Assembly: GCF_001590605.1 (NCBI RefSeq)
Contig: NZ_CP014504.1
Coordinates: 4,650,001 to 4,714,000 of the forward strand
Source: Pedobacter cryoconitis
GTDB lineage: Bacteria > Bacteroidota > Bacteroidia > Sphingobacteriales > Sphingobacteriaceae
Length of the DNA: 64,000 nt
Direction of reading: 5' to 3'
The notes beneath the pieces were generated by a model, which did no database searches, had not been told where the DNA came from, and saw only the letters and a list, made by a program, of their open reading frames with translations. Each line of letters starts with the position of its first letter. Position 1 is the first letter of the stretch. This document shows, one piece after another, positions 16,347 to 24,228 of this stretch. A program made the translations under genes and the position numbers.

Positions 16347-17189
16347 TTAGTTAAACACCTGTAAACTAACATCAAAAGAAGCCCAAACCATATAGGGATG
16401 TGAATCAGTATGGTAGACTTCGCCAGCAGCTGTAATACCAATTACGCCTGCAAAGCCATTTATAGCTTTTAATTCACGAAAAGATTTATCGCAAGCATCT
16501 TTTAAGCTAAAGCCGTCAGTAACCCTGGTCACAATCCTGGCTGATAGTGCTACGCTCACAATATCTTCTCCTACTCCGGTACAGGAAATCCCGGCATATT
16601 CATTTGCATAGTTCCCGGCTACAGTTGCCGAATCACTGACCCTGCAGGGAATTTCAAAGCCTTTCCCTCCGGTAGAGGTGGCCGCTGCAAGATGACCAGC
16701 AGCATCAAGCGCTACACATCCCACTGTTCCTTTATTATTCTGCTGATTAAGTTTCAGCTCGAATTCAGCTAAGCGCTGAGGTATAACAGGATCAAAATAA
16801 GGGAATTTATTATTTCTCGCAAAATCTATGGCGCCTTCTCCGCTTAATACGCTGTCCTCATAATTTAAGAGTAGTGAAGCAATCCTGATAGGATTTTGAA
16901 CATCCTGAATATTAATTACTCCTGCAAATTTCTGTGTTTTTCCATCCATGATAGAAGCGCTCAGCCTGACTTTACCATCACTTTGAATCTGTGAGCCTAA
17001 ACCTGCATTAAAAAGAATATTATCTTCAAGCAGATTAACTGCATAAGCTACAGTTTCTAATGCAGTATGGGATTGCAGATAGGTATAAGAAAGTGAAGCA
17101 ATTTCAGATAATGCGTCTTGCTTCGCTTTTTTAGTTTCCTGATTAGTGGAAGATTCACTAAAAAAACCGCCGTGGATAATTAACTTCAT
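16347..17189 (-). CDS. iaaA: Isoaspartyl peptidase / plant-type L-asparaginase
   Basis: A 280-residue Ntn-hydrolase precursor. The autocleavage site and nucleophile Thr155 lie in NNKGTVGCVA. Substrate-binding motifs follow: CRVSDSATVAG and CTGVGEDI. The N-terminal strand MKLIIHGG also fits the family. Such enzymes cleave beta-aspartyl dipeptides. Next to cyanophycinase the natural substrate is beta-Asp-Arg, giving aspartate and arginine (inference from context and known cyanophycin pathways). The gene lies 5 bp after cphB, with no signal peptide, so it acts in the cytosol. Confidence 0.88.
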   Translation of the reverse strand: MKLIIHGGFFSESSTNQETKKAKQDALSEIASLSYTYLQSHTALETVAYAVNLLEDNILFNAGLGSQIQSDGKVRLSASIMDGKTQKFAGVINIQDVQNPIRIASLLLNYEDSVLSGEGAIDFARNNKFPYFDPVIPQRLAEFELKLNQQNNKGTVGCVALDAAGHLAAATSTGGKGFEIPCRVSDSATVAGNYANEYAGISCTGVGEDIVSVALSARIVTRVTDGFSLKDACDKSFRELKAINGFAGVIGITAAGEVYHTDSHPYMVWASFDVSLQVFN

Positions 17190-17194
17190 ACGAA

Positions 17195-18070
17195 TTAGGG
17201 TGTAGGTACAACTTTTGGATGATGAATAGTTAACTGGTGCGCTGTAAGATCATAAATATCCCCGTCGCACATTACGTGTACTACCATATTTTTGATGGAA
17301 ACAGGTTGTCCCATTTCTACATCTGTCAGGTTAGTATCCGACATACTTCTTCCGTCAACAAGAATAACCATTCCTGAACCGATTGCTTCCATGGTATTGC
17401 CATTGGAGATATACAAGCCTGTATCTTCTCCAAGCCCAATTCCAAGTATGCCAGGACTGCTTGCTGTTGCATAAAGTAAACGTCCGATTCTACCGCGTTG
17501 TACGAAATGGGTATCAACGATCACTCCGTCAATAAAACCCAGTCCAGCAGTAATTTTGACTTCTCCTTTTAACAGGGCATCTTTACTATTACCCTGGTAG
17601 ATCATATTTTTAGAACTTGCCGCAGCACCTGCTGAGGTACCTGCAATTACAACTTCTTCATTCGCATATTTGTCAAGCAAGATTTCATGTATGGCTGTTC
17701 CTCCAAAAATAGAAGATAAACGGAGCTGATCTCCACCAGTAAACACCAGTACATCAGCTGCTTTAACCCGCTCACAATTCAAAAGATCATTCGCTTGCTC
17801 TCTGTTTACAATATTAAGTACGCCAACATCATGTACATCAAGCTGTGCGAAAGCCTTAATATATTCTTCTCCAACTTTTTCTGGAACCAGCGATGCGGTA
17901 GTAATAATTTCGAAACGGGACGAAGTGTCTTTAACAGATTCAGTAGTAATACGTTTTAGAATACCACGCTCAAAGAAATTCATATTCTGAGGTAGTCCGA
18001 ATTGTGTTTCAGTAAAACTTCCGGTATTTATTGCACCACCAATAATTATCAATTTACCTTTTGGAGCCAT
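17195..18070 (-). CDS. cphB: Cyanophycinase
   Basis: A 291-residue serine peptidase of the S51 family that cuts the polymer cyanophycin into beta-Asp-Arg dipeptides. Seen are the N-terminal KLIIIGGAIN, FTGGDQLRL (about 110-118), the nucleophile elbow GTSAGAA with Ser146, and DTHFVQRGRIGRL with the conserved His. Length and motifs match the cytosolic cyanophycinases, and no signal peptide is present. It is the first gene of the leftward unit cphB-iaaA-TPR. It diverges from cyanophycin synthetase across a 637-bp gap, so synthesis and degradation are arranged back to back. Confidence 0.92.
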   Translation of the reverse strand: MAPKGKLIIIGGAINTGSFTETQFGLPQNMNFFERGILKRITTESVKDTSSRFEIITTASLVPEKVGEEYIKAFAQLDVHDVGVLNIVNREQANDLLNCERVKAADVLVFTGGDQLRLSSIFGGTAIHEILLDKYANEEVVIAGTSAGAAASSKNMIYQGNSKDALLKGEVKITAGLGFIDGVIVDTHFVQRGRIGRLLYATASSPGILGIGLGEDTGLYISNGNTMEAIGSGMVILVDGRSMSDTNLTDVEMGQPVSIKNMVVHVMCDGDIYDLTAHQLTIHHPKVVPTP

Positions 18071-18183
18071 TTTATTTGTTTTCTTAGCCTAAAATCTCAA
18101 ATATATATTCATTAGTTTAAATATTACCATATTTAATCAATAATCTGTGTGCAAACAACAAATATTCCTTTATTATTCAATTC

Positions 18184-18213
18184 TTTGATTAAATTTATGC
18201 ACGTTTATATTTT
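18184..18213 (+). promoter_or_regulatory. Possible cphA promoter
   Basis: TTTG at 18184-18187, 18 bp, then TATATTTT at 18206-18213 (one mismatch to TAnnTTTG). A start near 18220 would give a leader of almost 490 nt that includes all repeats. AT-rich surroundings make a chance match possible. Confidence 0.3.
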
Positions 18214-18416
18214 AAGTGTTTTTAAGCGGATAACTTCGGCTATTATAAAAAAACATTCATATATTGATTAACCGTTTAATAGCGTTTTTAACAAAAAACA
18301 ACTACGGAATTATCAATACACAGCCCTTATTGGAACTTAAGTTGAATAATCCTGAAGTCAGGACAGTCCTCGGGGACAAAAGGTTTACTGTTAAAGAAAC
18401 ATGATTAGAAAAACAA

Positions 18417-18503
18417 ATGAAGGATGAAACTGGTTGTTTCATTGGGTTAAACCTGCCAGGGCTCTTCAGCACGGCAAGCTTCATCACCTTTAAAAAACAA
18501 TAA
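18417..18503 (+). CDS. Possible leader ORFs before the cphA repeats
   Basis: Two overlapping short frames begin here. ATG at 18417 gives 28 codons to 18503 and reads into repeat 1. ATG at 18424 gives MKLVVSLG with a stop at 18448-18450. Neither has independent support, but they precede the three conserved 15-codon frames and would be met first by ribosomes on a cphA transcript. Confidence 0.2.
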   Translation: MKDETGCFIGLNLPGLFSTASFITFKKQ

Positions 18504-18512
18504 ATAACATAT

Positions 18513-18560
18513 ATGAAACCTGTCAGGGCCCTTCAGCCGGGCAAGCTTCATCACCTTTAA
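18513..18560 (+). CDS. Upstream ORF 1 in the cphA leader
   Basis: A 15-codon frame, MKPVRALQPGKLHHL, that starts in the copied cphA start context (ATATGAAA) at the end of repeat 1 and stops at TAA 18558-18560. It differs from the next copy only by Val for Ala at position 4. Translation is inferred from the start context being the same as that of cphA. Confidence 0.4.
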   Translation: MKPVRALQPGKLHHL

Positions 18561-18577
18561 AAAATAATAGATAACAT

Positions 18578-18625
18578 ATGAAACCTGCCAGGGCCCTTCA
18601 GCCGGGCAAGCTTCATCACCTTTAA
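18578..18625 (+). CDS. Upstream ORF 2 in the cphA leader
   Basis: A 15-codon frame, MKPARALQPGKLHHL, starting at the ATG that ends repeat 2. It begins 17 nt after the stop of the previous upstream ORF. The same 17-nt spacing is kept before each following start. Confidence 0.4.
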   Translation: MKPARALQPGKLHHL

Positions 18626-18642
18626 AAAACAATAGATAACAT

Positions 18643-18690
18643 ATGAAACCTGCCAGGGCCATTCAGCCTGGCAAGCTTCATCACCTTTAA
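18643..18690 (+). CDS. Upstream ORF 3 in the cphA leader
   Basis: A 15-codon frame, MKPARAIQPGKLHHL (Ile for Leu at position 7, one silent change in a Pro codon). It stops at 18688-18690, 17 nt before the cphA ATG, so a terminating ribosome would be close enough to re-initiate on cphA. Confidence 0.4.
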   Translation: MKPARAIQPGKLHHL

Positions 18691-18707
18691 AAAACAATAG
18701 ATAACAT

Positions 18708-21323
18708 ATGAAAATACTCGGCATTCAAGTGCTAAGGGGACCAAATATCTGGTCGGTCAACAGGAAAAAACTAATACAGATGAGATTAGATCTGGAGGAC
18801 ATGGAACAACGTCCTACAAATCTGATTGATGGGTTTGGTGATCGTCTGGAAAAAATGATGCCAAGCTTATTTACGCACAGGTGCTCGAAAGGTGAACCCG
18901 GAGGCTTCTTCGCCCGTATAAAAGAAGGAACATGGATGGGTCATGTTATTGAACATATTGCGCTGGAAATCCAGACCCTTGCTGGTATGGATACTGGTTT
19001 TGGAAGGACAAGACAAACCAAAACAGAAGGCATCTATAATGTAGTATTCAGTTATCTGGAAGAAAAAGCAGGTATTTACGCTGCAGAAGCCAGTGTTAAA
19101 ATTGCTGAGGCACTGATCGGCAACCTGGATTATGACCTTGAATTTGATATCCACCGGTTAAGGGAACTGAGACAAATGGAACGTCTTGGCCCAAGTACCG
19201 GATCTATTGTAGATGAAGCTATAGCAAGGGATATTCCATGGATAAGATTGAACAAAAGCTCTTTAATCCAGTTAGGCTATGGTAAAAACCAGGTGCGCTT
19301 CAGAGCGACCATGACTGAAAAAACAAACAGTATCGCTGTAGATATTGCCGGAGATAAAGACGAAACCAAAAGAATTTTAAAGGATTCTGCTATACCTGTT
19401 GCCAATGGAGTCACTATCTCTGATATCAGTGAACTGGATGATGCCATTGAAAGAATTGGCTTCCCCCTTGTATTTAAACCATTGGATGGAAATCACGGTA
19501 AAGGTGCTTCCATTAACGTTAAAACACCGGAAGCTGCTAAACTTGCCTTTGAACATGCAAAACAGTATTCCAGAAGAATAATCATTGAAAGCTTTATCAC
19601 AGGCTACGATTTCAGAATTCTGGTTATCGACAATAAAATGGTTGCCGCAGCTTTACGCGTGCCAGCCCACGTTACCGGAAATGGAACCGCTACTGTTCAG
19701 CAATTAATTGATAAAGAAAACGAAGATCCACGACGCGGTTACGGACATGAAAATGTGTTAACAGAAATACTTGTAGACCGCGACACACTTGACTTGTTAT
19801 CTAAAAAGAATTATACACTGGAAACTGTTGTACCAAATGGCGAGCTTGTTTATTTAAAGTCAACAGCGAACCTGAGTACAGGTGGAACATCTATTGATGT
19901 AACTGATCTTGTTCACCCGCAAAACATTTTTATCAGTGAGCGGATATCCCGTATTATCGGTTTAGATATCTGCGGAATTGATGTCATGGCACAAAACCTG
20001 ACGCAACCACTTACAGAAAATGGTGGTGTAATTCTTGAAGTTAACGCTGCACCTGGATTTCGTATGCACCTTGCTCCAAGTGAAGGTTTACCAAGAAACG
20101 TTGCTGCACCAGTGATTGATATGTTATATCCTCCTGGTAAAGCCAATAGAATTCCAATTATCGCGGTAACTGGTACTAATGGGAAAACAACGACTACAAG
20201 GCTGATTGCACATATTGTGAAAAGCAATGGAACAAGAGTTGGTTTTACAACCTCGGATGGTATTTACGTTCAGAATACGATGCTGATGAAAGGTGATACA
20301 ACCGGACCAGTGAGTGCAGAATTTATACTGAGAGATCCTACTGTTGAGTTTGCTGTATTAGAAACTGCCAGAGGAGGTATTCTGAGAGCCGGACTTGGAT
20401 TTAAACGCTGTGACATCGGGGTAGTAACCAATATACAGGAAGATCATCTTGGAATTGCAGATATCCATAGCTTAAAGGATCTGACCAGAGTAAAGGCAGT
20501 TGTTATTGGAGCGGTGAAAAGAGACGGATGGGCAGTTTTGAATGCAGATAATAAATACTGCGTTAAAATAGCTGAAACGGCTGATTGTAAAGTGGCATAC
20601 TTCAGCATGGATGAGAATAATCCTGTTATTGTAGAACATTGCAAAAAAGGTGGTTCCGCAGCAATCTATGAAAACGGTTACATTACGATCAAAAAAGGAG
20701 ACTGGAAGATCAGGGTAGACAAAGTAACCCATATCCCGCTAACTTTTGGTGGTAGTGTTGATTTTATGATCCAGAACGTTCTGGCAGCAACGCTGTCTAC
20801 CTTCCTTTGGGGATATAAGATTGAAGATATACGTATGTCTCTGGAGACCTTTATTCCTTCTGCGGCACAAACTCCAGGCAGAATGAACATCTTTAAATTT
20901 AAAGAGTTTAAAATCCTGGTAGATTTTGCACACAATGCGAATGGATTTAACGGAATCAAAGACTATCTGAAAACGATTGAGGCAACAGAGCATATCGGTG
21001 TAATCTCAGGAACCGGGGACAGACGTGATGAAGACATCAGAGAAACAGCGCGTATTTCTGCACAAATGTTTGATAAGATTATCATTTGTCAGGAAAAATA
21101 TCTTCGCGGCCGTCAGCAGCAGGATATCATAGATATTTTGATCTCAGGCATCAGAGAAGTTAAACCTGATATGGAAGTCATTATTAATAATGACTCTTCA
21201 GACTGCTTGAAGTTCCTGATAGCAACAGCAAAATCAGGTTCTTTCATTACGATTCTAAGTGACACTATTGATAGTGCAATAGAAAAAGTAACAGAATATC
21301 TGGATAAGGAATTTGGTATTTAA
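18708..21323 (+). CDS. cphA: Cyanophycin synthetase
   Basis: An 871-residue enzyme that polymerises Asp and Arg into multi-L-arginyl-poly-L-aspartate using ATP, at the usual length of CphA1. Domains: N-terminal domain (about 1-160, MKILGIQVLRGPNIWS, HVIEHIALEIQ), an ATP-grasp domain (about 200-480) with PLDGNHGKGASINV and EVNAAPGF, which adds aspartate-type residues, and a Mur-ligase-like domain with the P-loop GTNGKTTTTR (about 491) and the C-terminal ligase part (VDFAHNANGF, ISGTGDRRDEDI). It diverges from cphB-iaaA. Its start codon is the end of the fourth tandem repeat, with three upstream ORFs. Downstream is a 50-nt palindromic terminator. Confidence 0.96.
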   Translation: MKILGIQVLRGPNIWSVNRKKLIQMRLDLEDMEQRPTNLIDGFGDRLEKMMPSLFTHRCSKGEPGGFFARIKEGTWMGHVIEHIALEIQTLAGMDTGFGRTRQTKTEGIYNVVFSYLEEKAGIYAAEASVKIAEALIGNLDYDLEFDIHRLRELRQMERLGPSTGSIVDEAIARDIPWIRLNKSSLIQLGYGKNQVRFRATMTEKTNSIAVDIAGDKDETKRILKDSAIPVANGVTISDISELDDAIERIGFPLVFKPLDGNHGKGASINVKTPEAAKLAFEHAKQYSRRIIIESFITGYDFRILVIDNKMVAAALRVPAHVTGNGTATVQQLIDKENEDPRRGYGHENVLTEILVDRDTLDLLSKKNYTLETVVPNGELVYLKSTANLSTGGTSIDVTDLVHPQNIFISERISRIIGLDICGIDVMAQNLTQPLTENGGVILEVNAAPGFRMHLAPSEGLPRNVAAPVIDMLYPPGKANRIPIIAVTGTNGKTTTTRLIAHIVKSNGTRVGFTTSDGIYVQNTMLMKGDTTGPVSAEFILRDPTVEFAVLETARGGILRAGLGFKRCDIGVVTNIQEDHLGIADIHSLKDLTRVKAVVIGAVKRDGWAVLNADNKYCVKIAETADCKVAYFSMDENNPVIVEHCKKGGSAAIYENGYITIKKGDWKIRVDKVTHIPLTFGGSVDFMIQNVLAATLSTFLWGYKIEDIRMSLETFIPSAAQTPGRMNIFKFKEFKILVDFAHNANGFNGIKDYLKTIEATEHIGVISGTGDRRDEDIRETARISAQMFDKIIICQEKYLRGRQQQDIIDILISGIREVKPDMEVIINNDSSDCLKFLIATAKSGSFITILSDTIDSAIEKVTEYLDKEFGI

Positions 21324-21331
21324 CCAATTCT

Positions 21332-21381
21332 TATAAACAAAAAATGGCCTGAGCATATGCTCAGGCCATTTTTTGTTTATA
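21332..21381. terminator. Bidirectional terminator between cphA and the DUF2383 gene
   Basis: A perfect 50-nt palindrome without a loop: the left arm runs 21332-21356 and the right arm 21357-21381, around TGGCCTGAGCA and its complement with A6/T6 tracts. It sits 9 bp after the cphA stop and 18 bp beyond the stop of the converging gene. Confidence 0.85.
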
Positions 21382-21399
21382 TACTAAGATGTTTATGTA

Positions 21400-21858
21400 C
21401 TAAGATGGAGTCTGATCTCTCAACCCTTTAATTTGATCATGAGATGCACGCAACTCCGATTTTTGCTCAGTAATTAAGCTTCTTGTATCTGCAGAAAGGC
21501 CTTCCTCTTCTAAAGCAGATTTATAAGCTCTTTGTGCTGCATCTTCTCCAGCCTCACAGTTATTTAAAATCGTTTTGCGGTCATGACCTGTAAATACTGC
21601 TTTAACATCCATCCAGGCGCGATATATTTTACCAGATGTTGTAGTTCCGGTTTCCATTTCAGTACCTGTACCTTGAACTGCTGAAGCTAAAGCCAATTTA
21701 TTTTTATGACTTTCTGCTACCATTTTCACAAATAAGTCTTTCAGATCACTGTCTTCAGGTGATAATTCCTGAATAGCTTTTTCATAACCAGCAATACGGT
21801 CATTATTAATTTGAATCAGGTCGTTCAGTGTTTCTGGGTTTACTTTAGTATTTTCCAT
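21400..21858 (-). CDS. PA2169-type four-helix-bundle protein (DUF2383)
   Basis: A 152-residue all-helical protein with the DUF2383 ferritin-like pattern: LNDLIQINNDRIAGYEKAIQ, DLKDLFVKMVAESHKNKLAL, GKIYRAWMDVKAVFTGHDRK and NNCEAGEDAAQRAYKSAL. Such proteins are widespread and sometimes stress-associated; their biochemical role is not established. The Glu and His residues could hold metal, as in ferritin-like folds (inference). It lies 51 bp after the DUF1543 gene on the same strand, so it may be the last gene of the fumC unit or have its own promoter. Confidence 0.85.
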   Translation of the reverse strand: MENTKVNPETLNDLIQINNDRIAGYEKAIQELSPEDSDLKDLFVKMVAESHKNKLALASAVQGTGTEMETGTTTSGKIYRAWMDVKAVFTGHDRKTILNNCEAGEDAAQRAYKSALEEEGLSADTRSLITEQKSELRASHDQIKGLRDQTPS

Positions 21859-21909
21859 GTCTCTAAAAAATTAGTGTCAGGGAAGTAACGTGTACCCTAC
21901 AGAAAAGTT

Positions 21910-22470
21910 TTACAAATTTTTCAAAGGAAAGTAACCCAGGTGGATTTCGTCCTGAACAGTTGTTTCACCAGCAGTTATTAAAATCTGATAACGCTCCTTA
22001 AGCCCAGGTGATAGCACCTCTTCAATTTCAAAGATATCATCCACGTCAACCCCATATTTATCGTCTATATGAGAAGGTGCTCCTTCAAAACCTGTATGCA
22101 GAAAAAATGCAGACTCTTTAGCCTTTTTAATCACTTCTGCTTTATCCGCTCCGACCAGTAACATTCTATAATGCAGCTCGTCAAATTCATCTTTTTTATA
22201 CCCACCCAGATTAAGGAAAAACAAGGCTTTTGAAGGTTGAGCATGAACTGGCGTTTTCTCAACGATTGATATGTTAAATCCTTCTACTGAAGTGACTTCT
22301 CTCCAGGCATCTAAATGTATTTTACCATTCGCTTCAGGCCAGAACTCCAGAATTTGAGGGATAAGCTCTTTTAATGATGCTCCTACTGCAAAAAACACAT
22401 CATGTTGTTCTGTATTTCTGCCTGCTGGTTTACACCCTACTAATATTTGATATAATTTCAACGGCTCCAT
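21910..22470 (-). CDS. DUF1543 domain protein
   Basis: A 186-residue cytosolic protein with the DUF1543 marks: LYQILVGCKPAGRNTEQHDVFF near the start, then FWPEANGKIHLDAWREV, LFFLNLGGYKKDEFDELHY and the second-half repeat DDIFEIEEVL. The function is unknown. The first 13 codons overlap the end of the phosphatase gene by 41 bp in another frame. Because the conserved domain begins at about residue 6, the overlap is needed and a later start is unlikely. It belongs to the leftward fumC unit. Confidence 0.8.
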   Translation of the reverse strand: MEPLKLYQILVGCKPAGRNTEQHDVFFAVGASLKELIPQILEFWPEANGKIHLDAWREVTSVEGFNISIVEKTPVHAQPSKALFFLNLGGYKKDEFDELHYRMLLVGADKAEVIKKAKESAFFLHTGFEGAPSHIDDKYGVDVDDIFEIEEVLSPGLKERYQILITAGETTVQDEIHLGYFPLKNL

Positions 22471-22915
22471 TCTTTATTTTTTTAATTCTTTTATCAGTTT
22501 TTTTTGCCCTGTCTTCTATCGTTAAAAAAACCGGATCAAATAGCTGATCATCAAAATAAGGGTCAGTAACTTCCTTTTCATCAGTCAAAAACAACCTTAC
22601 TTTTTGACGATGCTCTTGATTAGCCGCTAATTTCAAGACGTCACGTAAGTTGTTTTTATCCATCACCAGGATATGATCAAATTCATCAAACAGCTCCTGC
22701 CCAAAAAGCCGGGCGCGCTGACTTGAAATATCATATCCATAGTTTTTAGCTATGGATATACTCCTTTTATCAGCTGGCTGACCAGTATGCCAGTTTCCTG
22801 TGCCGGCAGAAGCGACTTCCCAATCCAGGTTTTCATCGGCAATTAATTTCCTGACAATCCCTTCAGCAAGCGGAGAACGGCAAATATTACCGAGACAAAC
22901 CATCAGAATCTTCAT
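22430..22915 (-). CDS. Low-molecular-weight protein tyrosine phosphatase
   Basis: A 161-residue LMW-PTP. The P-loop CLGNICRS starts with nucleophile Cys7 and includes Arg13; the general acid is Asp118 in VTDPYFD. These phosphatases act on phosphotyrosine proteins, in many bacteria on the kinases that control polysaccharide export. No tyrosine kinase gene is close by, so the partner is unknown. It starts 4 bp after the S1/P1 nuclease stop and overlaps the DUF1543 gene by 41 bp, so the genes are cotranscribed. Confidence 0.92.
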   Translation of the reverse strand: MKILMVCLGNICRSPLAEGIVRKLIADENLDWEVASAGTGNWHTGQPADKRSISIAKNYGYDISSQRARLFGQELFDEFDHILVMDKNNLRDVLKLAANQEHRQKVRLFLTDEKEVTDPYFDDQLFDPVFLTIEDRAKKTDKRIKKIKNGAVEIISNISRV

Positions 22916-22919
22916 CGGC

Positions 22920-23720
22920 TTAAGAATAAATATCGTTAATGATCTGTGCTAAACGTACACCACCTTTTAACAACTGCTCATTCATCAGGCCGACAAAATC
23001 AAAGTTATAACGGTAACTTAATTTATCATCAGCTTTAGTCTTGTCATATATTTTATTGCAAGCCACATAAGACTCATAAACAGTTTCCTTCAATGAATCA
23101 TGACTCCATTTTGTAAATTGTTCTTTCGAAGGATGATTAATTGCTGTTGCGTATTCAGTATAACTTAATTGTTGTCTGTCAATCAGATCCTCATCCCAAA
23201 CACGGTGAAGGTTCGAACGCTGTCCAAACCACATTACACTAACCTTATTGCCACCAAGATCTTCTTTTCTTGCGGTATGCATCGGTTGATGTACATCACC
23301 TACCATATGTATCAATAAACGCATAGCCATTTGCTGCTGTTCAGCCGTGCTTTGCTTATCCTTAAGAATCTTGATCATCTCTGGAATCTTATTGTAAACA
23401 TTAGGCTCTTTACTTGTTTCCAGAAAATTAAATACTCCATTCTGATCCAGGTTACCAGGGATATTTACATAATGCCAGCTGGTCAGGTAGTTATATGTTG
23501 TATCTGACTTGATGAAATCCGGCCAGTTACTTGCAATTGCCATACTTTCATTTCCTAATACCTGTTTTACAGCTTTACGGGCTTTTGCAGTCAGATAATA
23601 GTCGGCAATCTGTCCGACAATCCTATGTCCTGTTTGTCCCCATGCTGCTGCATTCAATGGCAGATAGGCAATCAATGCGACTGCGATACAAACCTTTTTT
23701 ATATTTACTACTGAAATCAT
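22920..23720 (-). CDS. S1/P1-type nuclease, exported
   Basis: A 266-residue zinc-dependent nuclease. The signal peptide (about residues 1-27) ends just before the N-terminal Trp of the mature enzyme (AAAWGQTGHRIVG), a Trp/His that ligates zinc in S1/P1 enzymes. Other ligand motifs are TSWHYVNIP, HMVGDVHQPMH and the later VWDEDLI. It degrades single-stranded DNA and RNA outside the inner membrane, probably for nucleotide or phosphate scavenging. It lies 9 bp after the lipoprotein gene and 4 bp before the phosphatase in the fumC unit. Confidence 0.9.
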   Translation of the reverse strand: MISVVNIKKVCIAVALIAYLPLNAAAWGQTGHRIVGQIADYYLTAKARKAVKQVLGNESMAIASNWPDFIKSDTTYNYLTSWHYVNIPGNLDQNGVFNFLETSKEPNVYNKIPEMIKILKDKQSTAEQQQMAMRLLIHMVGDVHQPMHTARKEDLGGNKVSVMWFGQRSNLHRVWDEDLIDRQQLSYTEYATAINHPSKEQFTKWSHDSLKETVYESYVACNKIYDKTKADDKLSYRYNFDFVGLMNEQLLKGGVRLAQIINDIYS

Positions 23721-23729
23721 TGTTTTATT

Positions 23730-24227
23730 TTATAATTCTTGCGGTACACATTTGATTTTTTGTTTCAGGACAAGATTAACATCTCTTTGATCACTCAGGC
23801 TTTGTAAAGAAAGGTGAGTGGAATCCTTTGACTTGATCAGAAAACTTTTTCTGTATATTCCAATCGTATAACAACCGGAAACCTTTTGCTTATAATTAGC
23901 TTTAGTATAAGTTCCCTCTAAGAACAAACTATCCTTTCTTACCTGGTATACACCTTTTGCATACTCTTTCCAAACGCCATTATTGTAACAGGGATCTTCA
24001 TAATAGTTGACCTTTGAATGTGTAGTCAGGTCAACATAAAATGAGTCACAGGTAATTTTCACCTGATGCTGCGTATAATTCATCAGTTTAGCTGCATTGG
24101 CTATGCTATCCTGACTCCAGACGCCCTGTAAAAAAGCTTCTCCATTACCCTGAACGTTTGGGCGTCTCTCGCAAGCGGGAAACGCCATCAAACAAAATAG
24201 AATAATTAGATAATGGTATCTATTCAT
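23730..24227 (-). CDS. Lipoprotein of unknown function, next to fumC
   Basis: A 165-residue protein with a lipoprotein signal (MAFPAC, Cys19 as lipidation site). The mature part is beta-rich with paired Cys (about 60, 80, 118 and 161) and aromatic strands such as VWSQDSIANAAKLMNY and DSLFLEGTYTKANYKQKVSGCY. There is one base between the fumC stop and this start, so translation is probably coupled to fumC. I do not recognise a family. A lipocalin-like fold is possible but not shown. Confidence 0.7.
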   Translation of the reverse strand: MNRYHYLIILFCLMAFPACERRPNVQGNGEAFLQGVWSQDSIANAAKLMNYTQHQVKITCDSFYVDLTTHSKVNYYEDPCYNNGVWKEYAKGVYQVRKDSLFLEGTYTKANYKQKVSGCYTIGIYRKSFLIKSKDSTHLSLQSLSDQRDVNLVLKQKIKCVPQEL

Positions 24228-24228
24228 G

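Larger units (their letters stand above)
18071..18707. other. Divergent control region between cphB and cphA
   Basis: A 637-bp gap that holds no long gene. The left half (18071-18300) is very AT-rich, with a possible rightward promoter at 18184-18213. From 18355 on small hairpins occur: CCTGA-AG-TCAGG (about 18352), GTCC-TCGG-GGAC (about 18366) and TGAAAC-TGGTT-GTTTCA (18425-18441). The last 260 bp are the four 65-67 bp tandem repeats. The short reading frames on the minus strand here only reflect the repeats. Confidence 0.8.
18449..18710 (+). repeat. Four tandem 65-67 bp repeats leading into cphA
   Basis: Units are 18449-18515 (67 bp), 18516-18580, 18581-18645 and 18646-18710 (65 bp each). 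They begin AAACCTGCCAGGGC and end CAATAGATAACATATG or a close variant. The final ATG of unit 4 is the cphA start codon, so each unit is a copy of the cphA ribosome-entry region. Copies differ at a few bases. Each holds an imperfect hairpin (TGCC...GGCA). In the unit next to cphA it is a perfect 7-bp stem, TGCCAGG/CCTGGCA. Units abut without spacers, so this is not a CRISPR array. Confidence 0.95.

Noticed and set aside
18302..18662. Minus-strand reading frames across the cphA leader (61 and 71 residues)
   Set aside because: Their repeated peptide segments only mirror the 65-bp tandem repeats; no start context or conserved fold is visible.
18449..18710. CRISPR array
   Set aside because: Units are 65 bp, contiguous and without unique spacers, and no cas genes are present.
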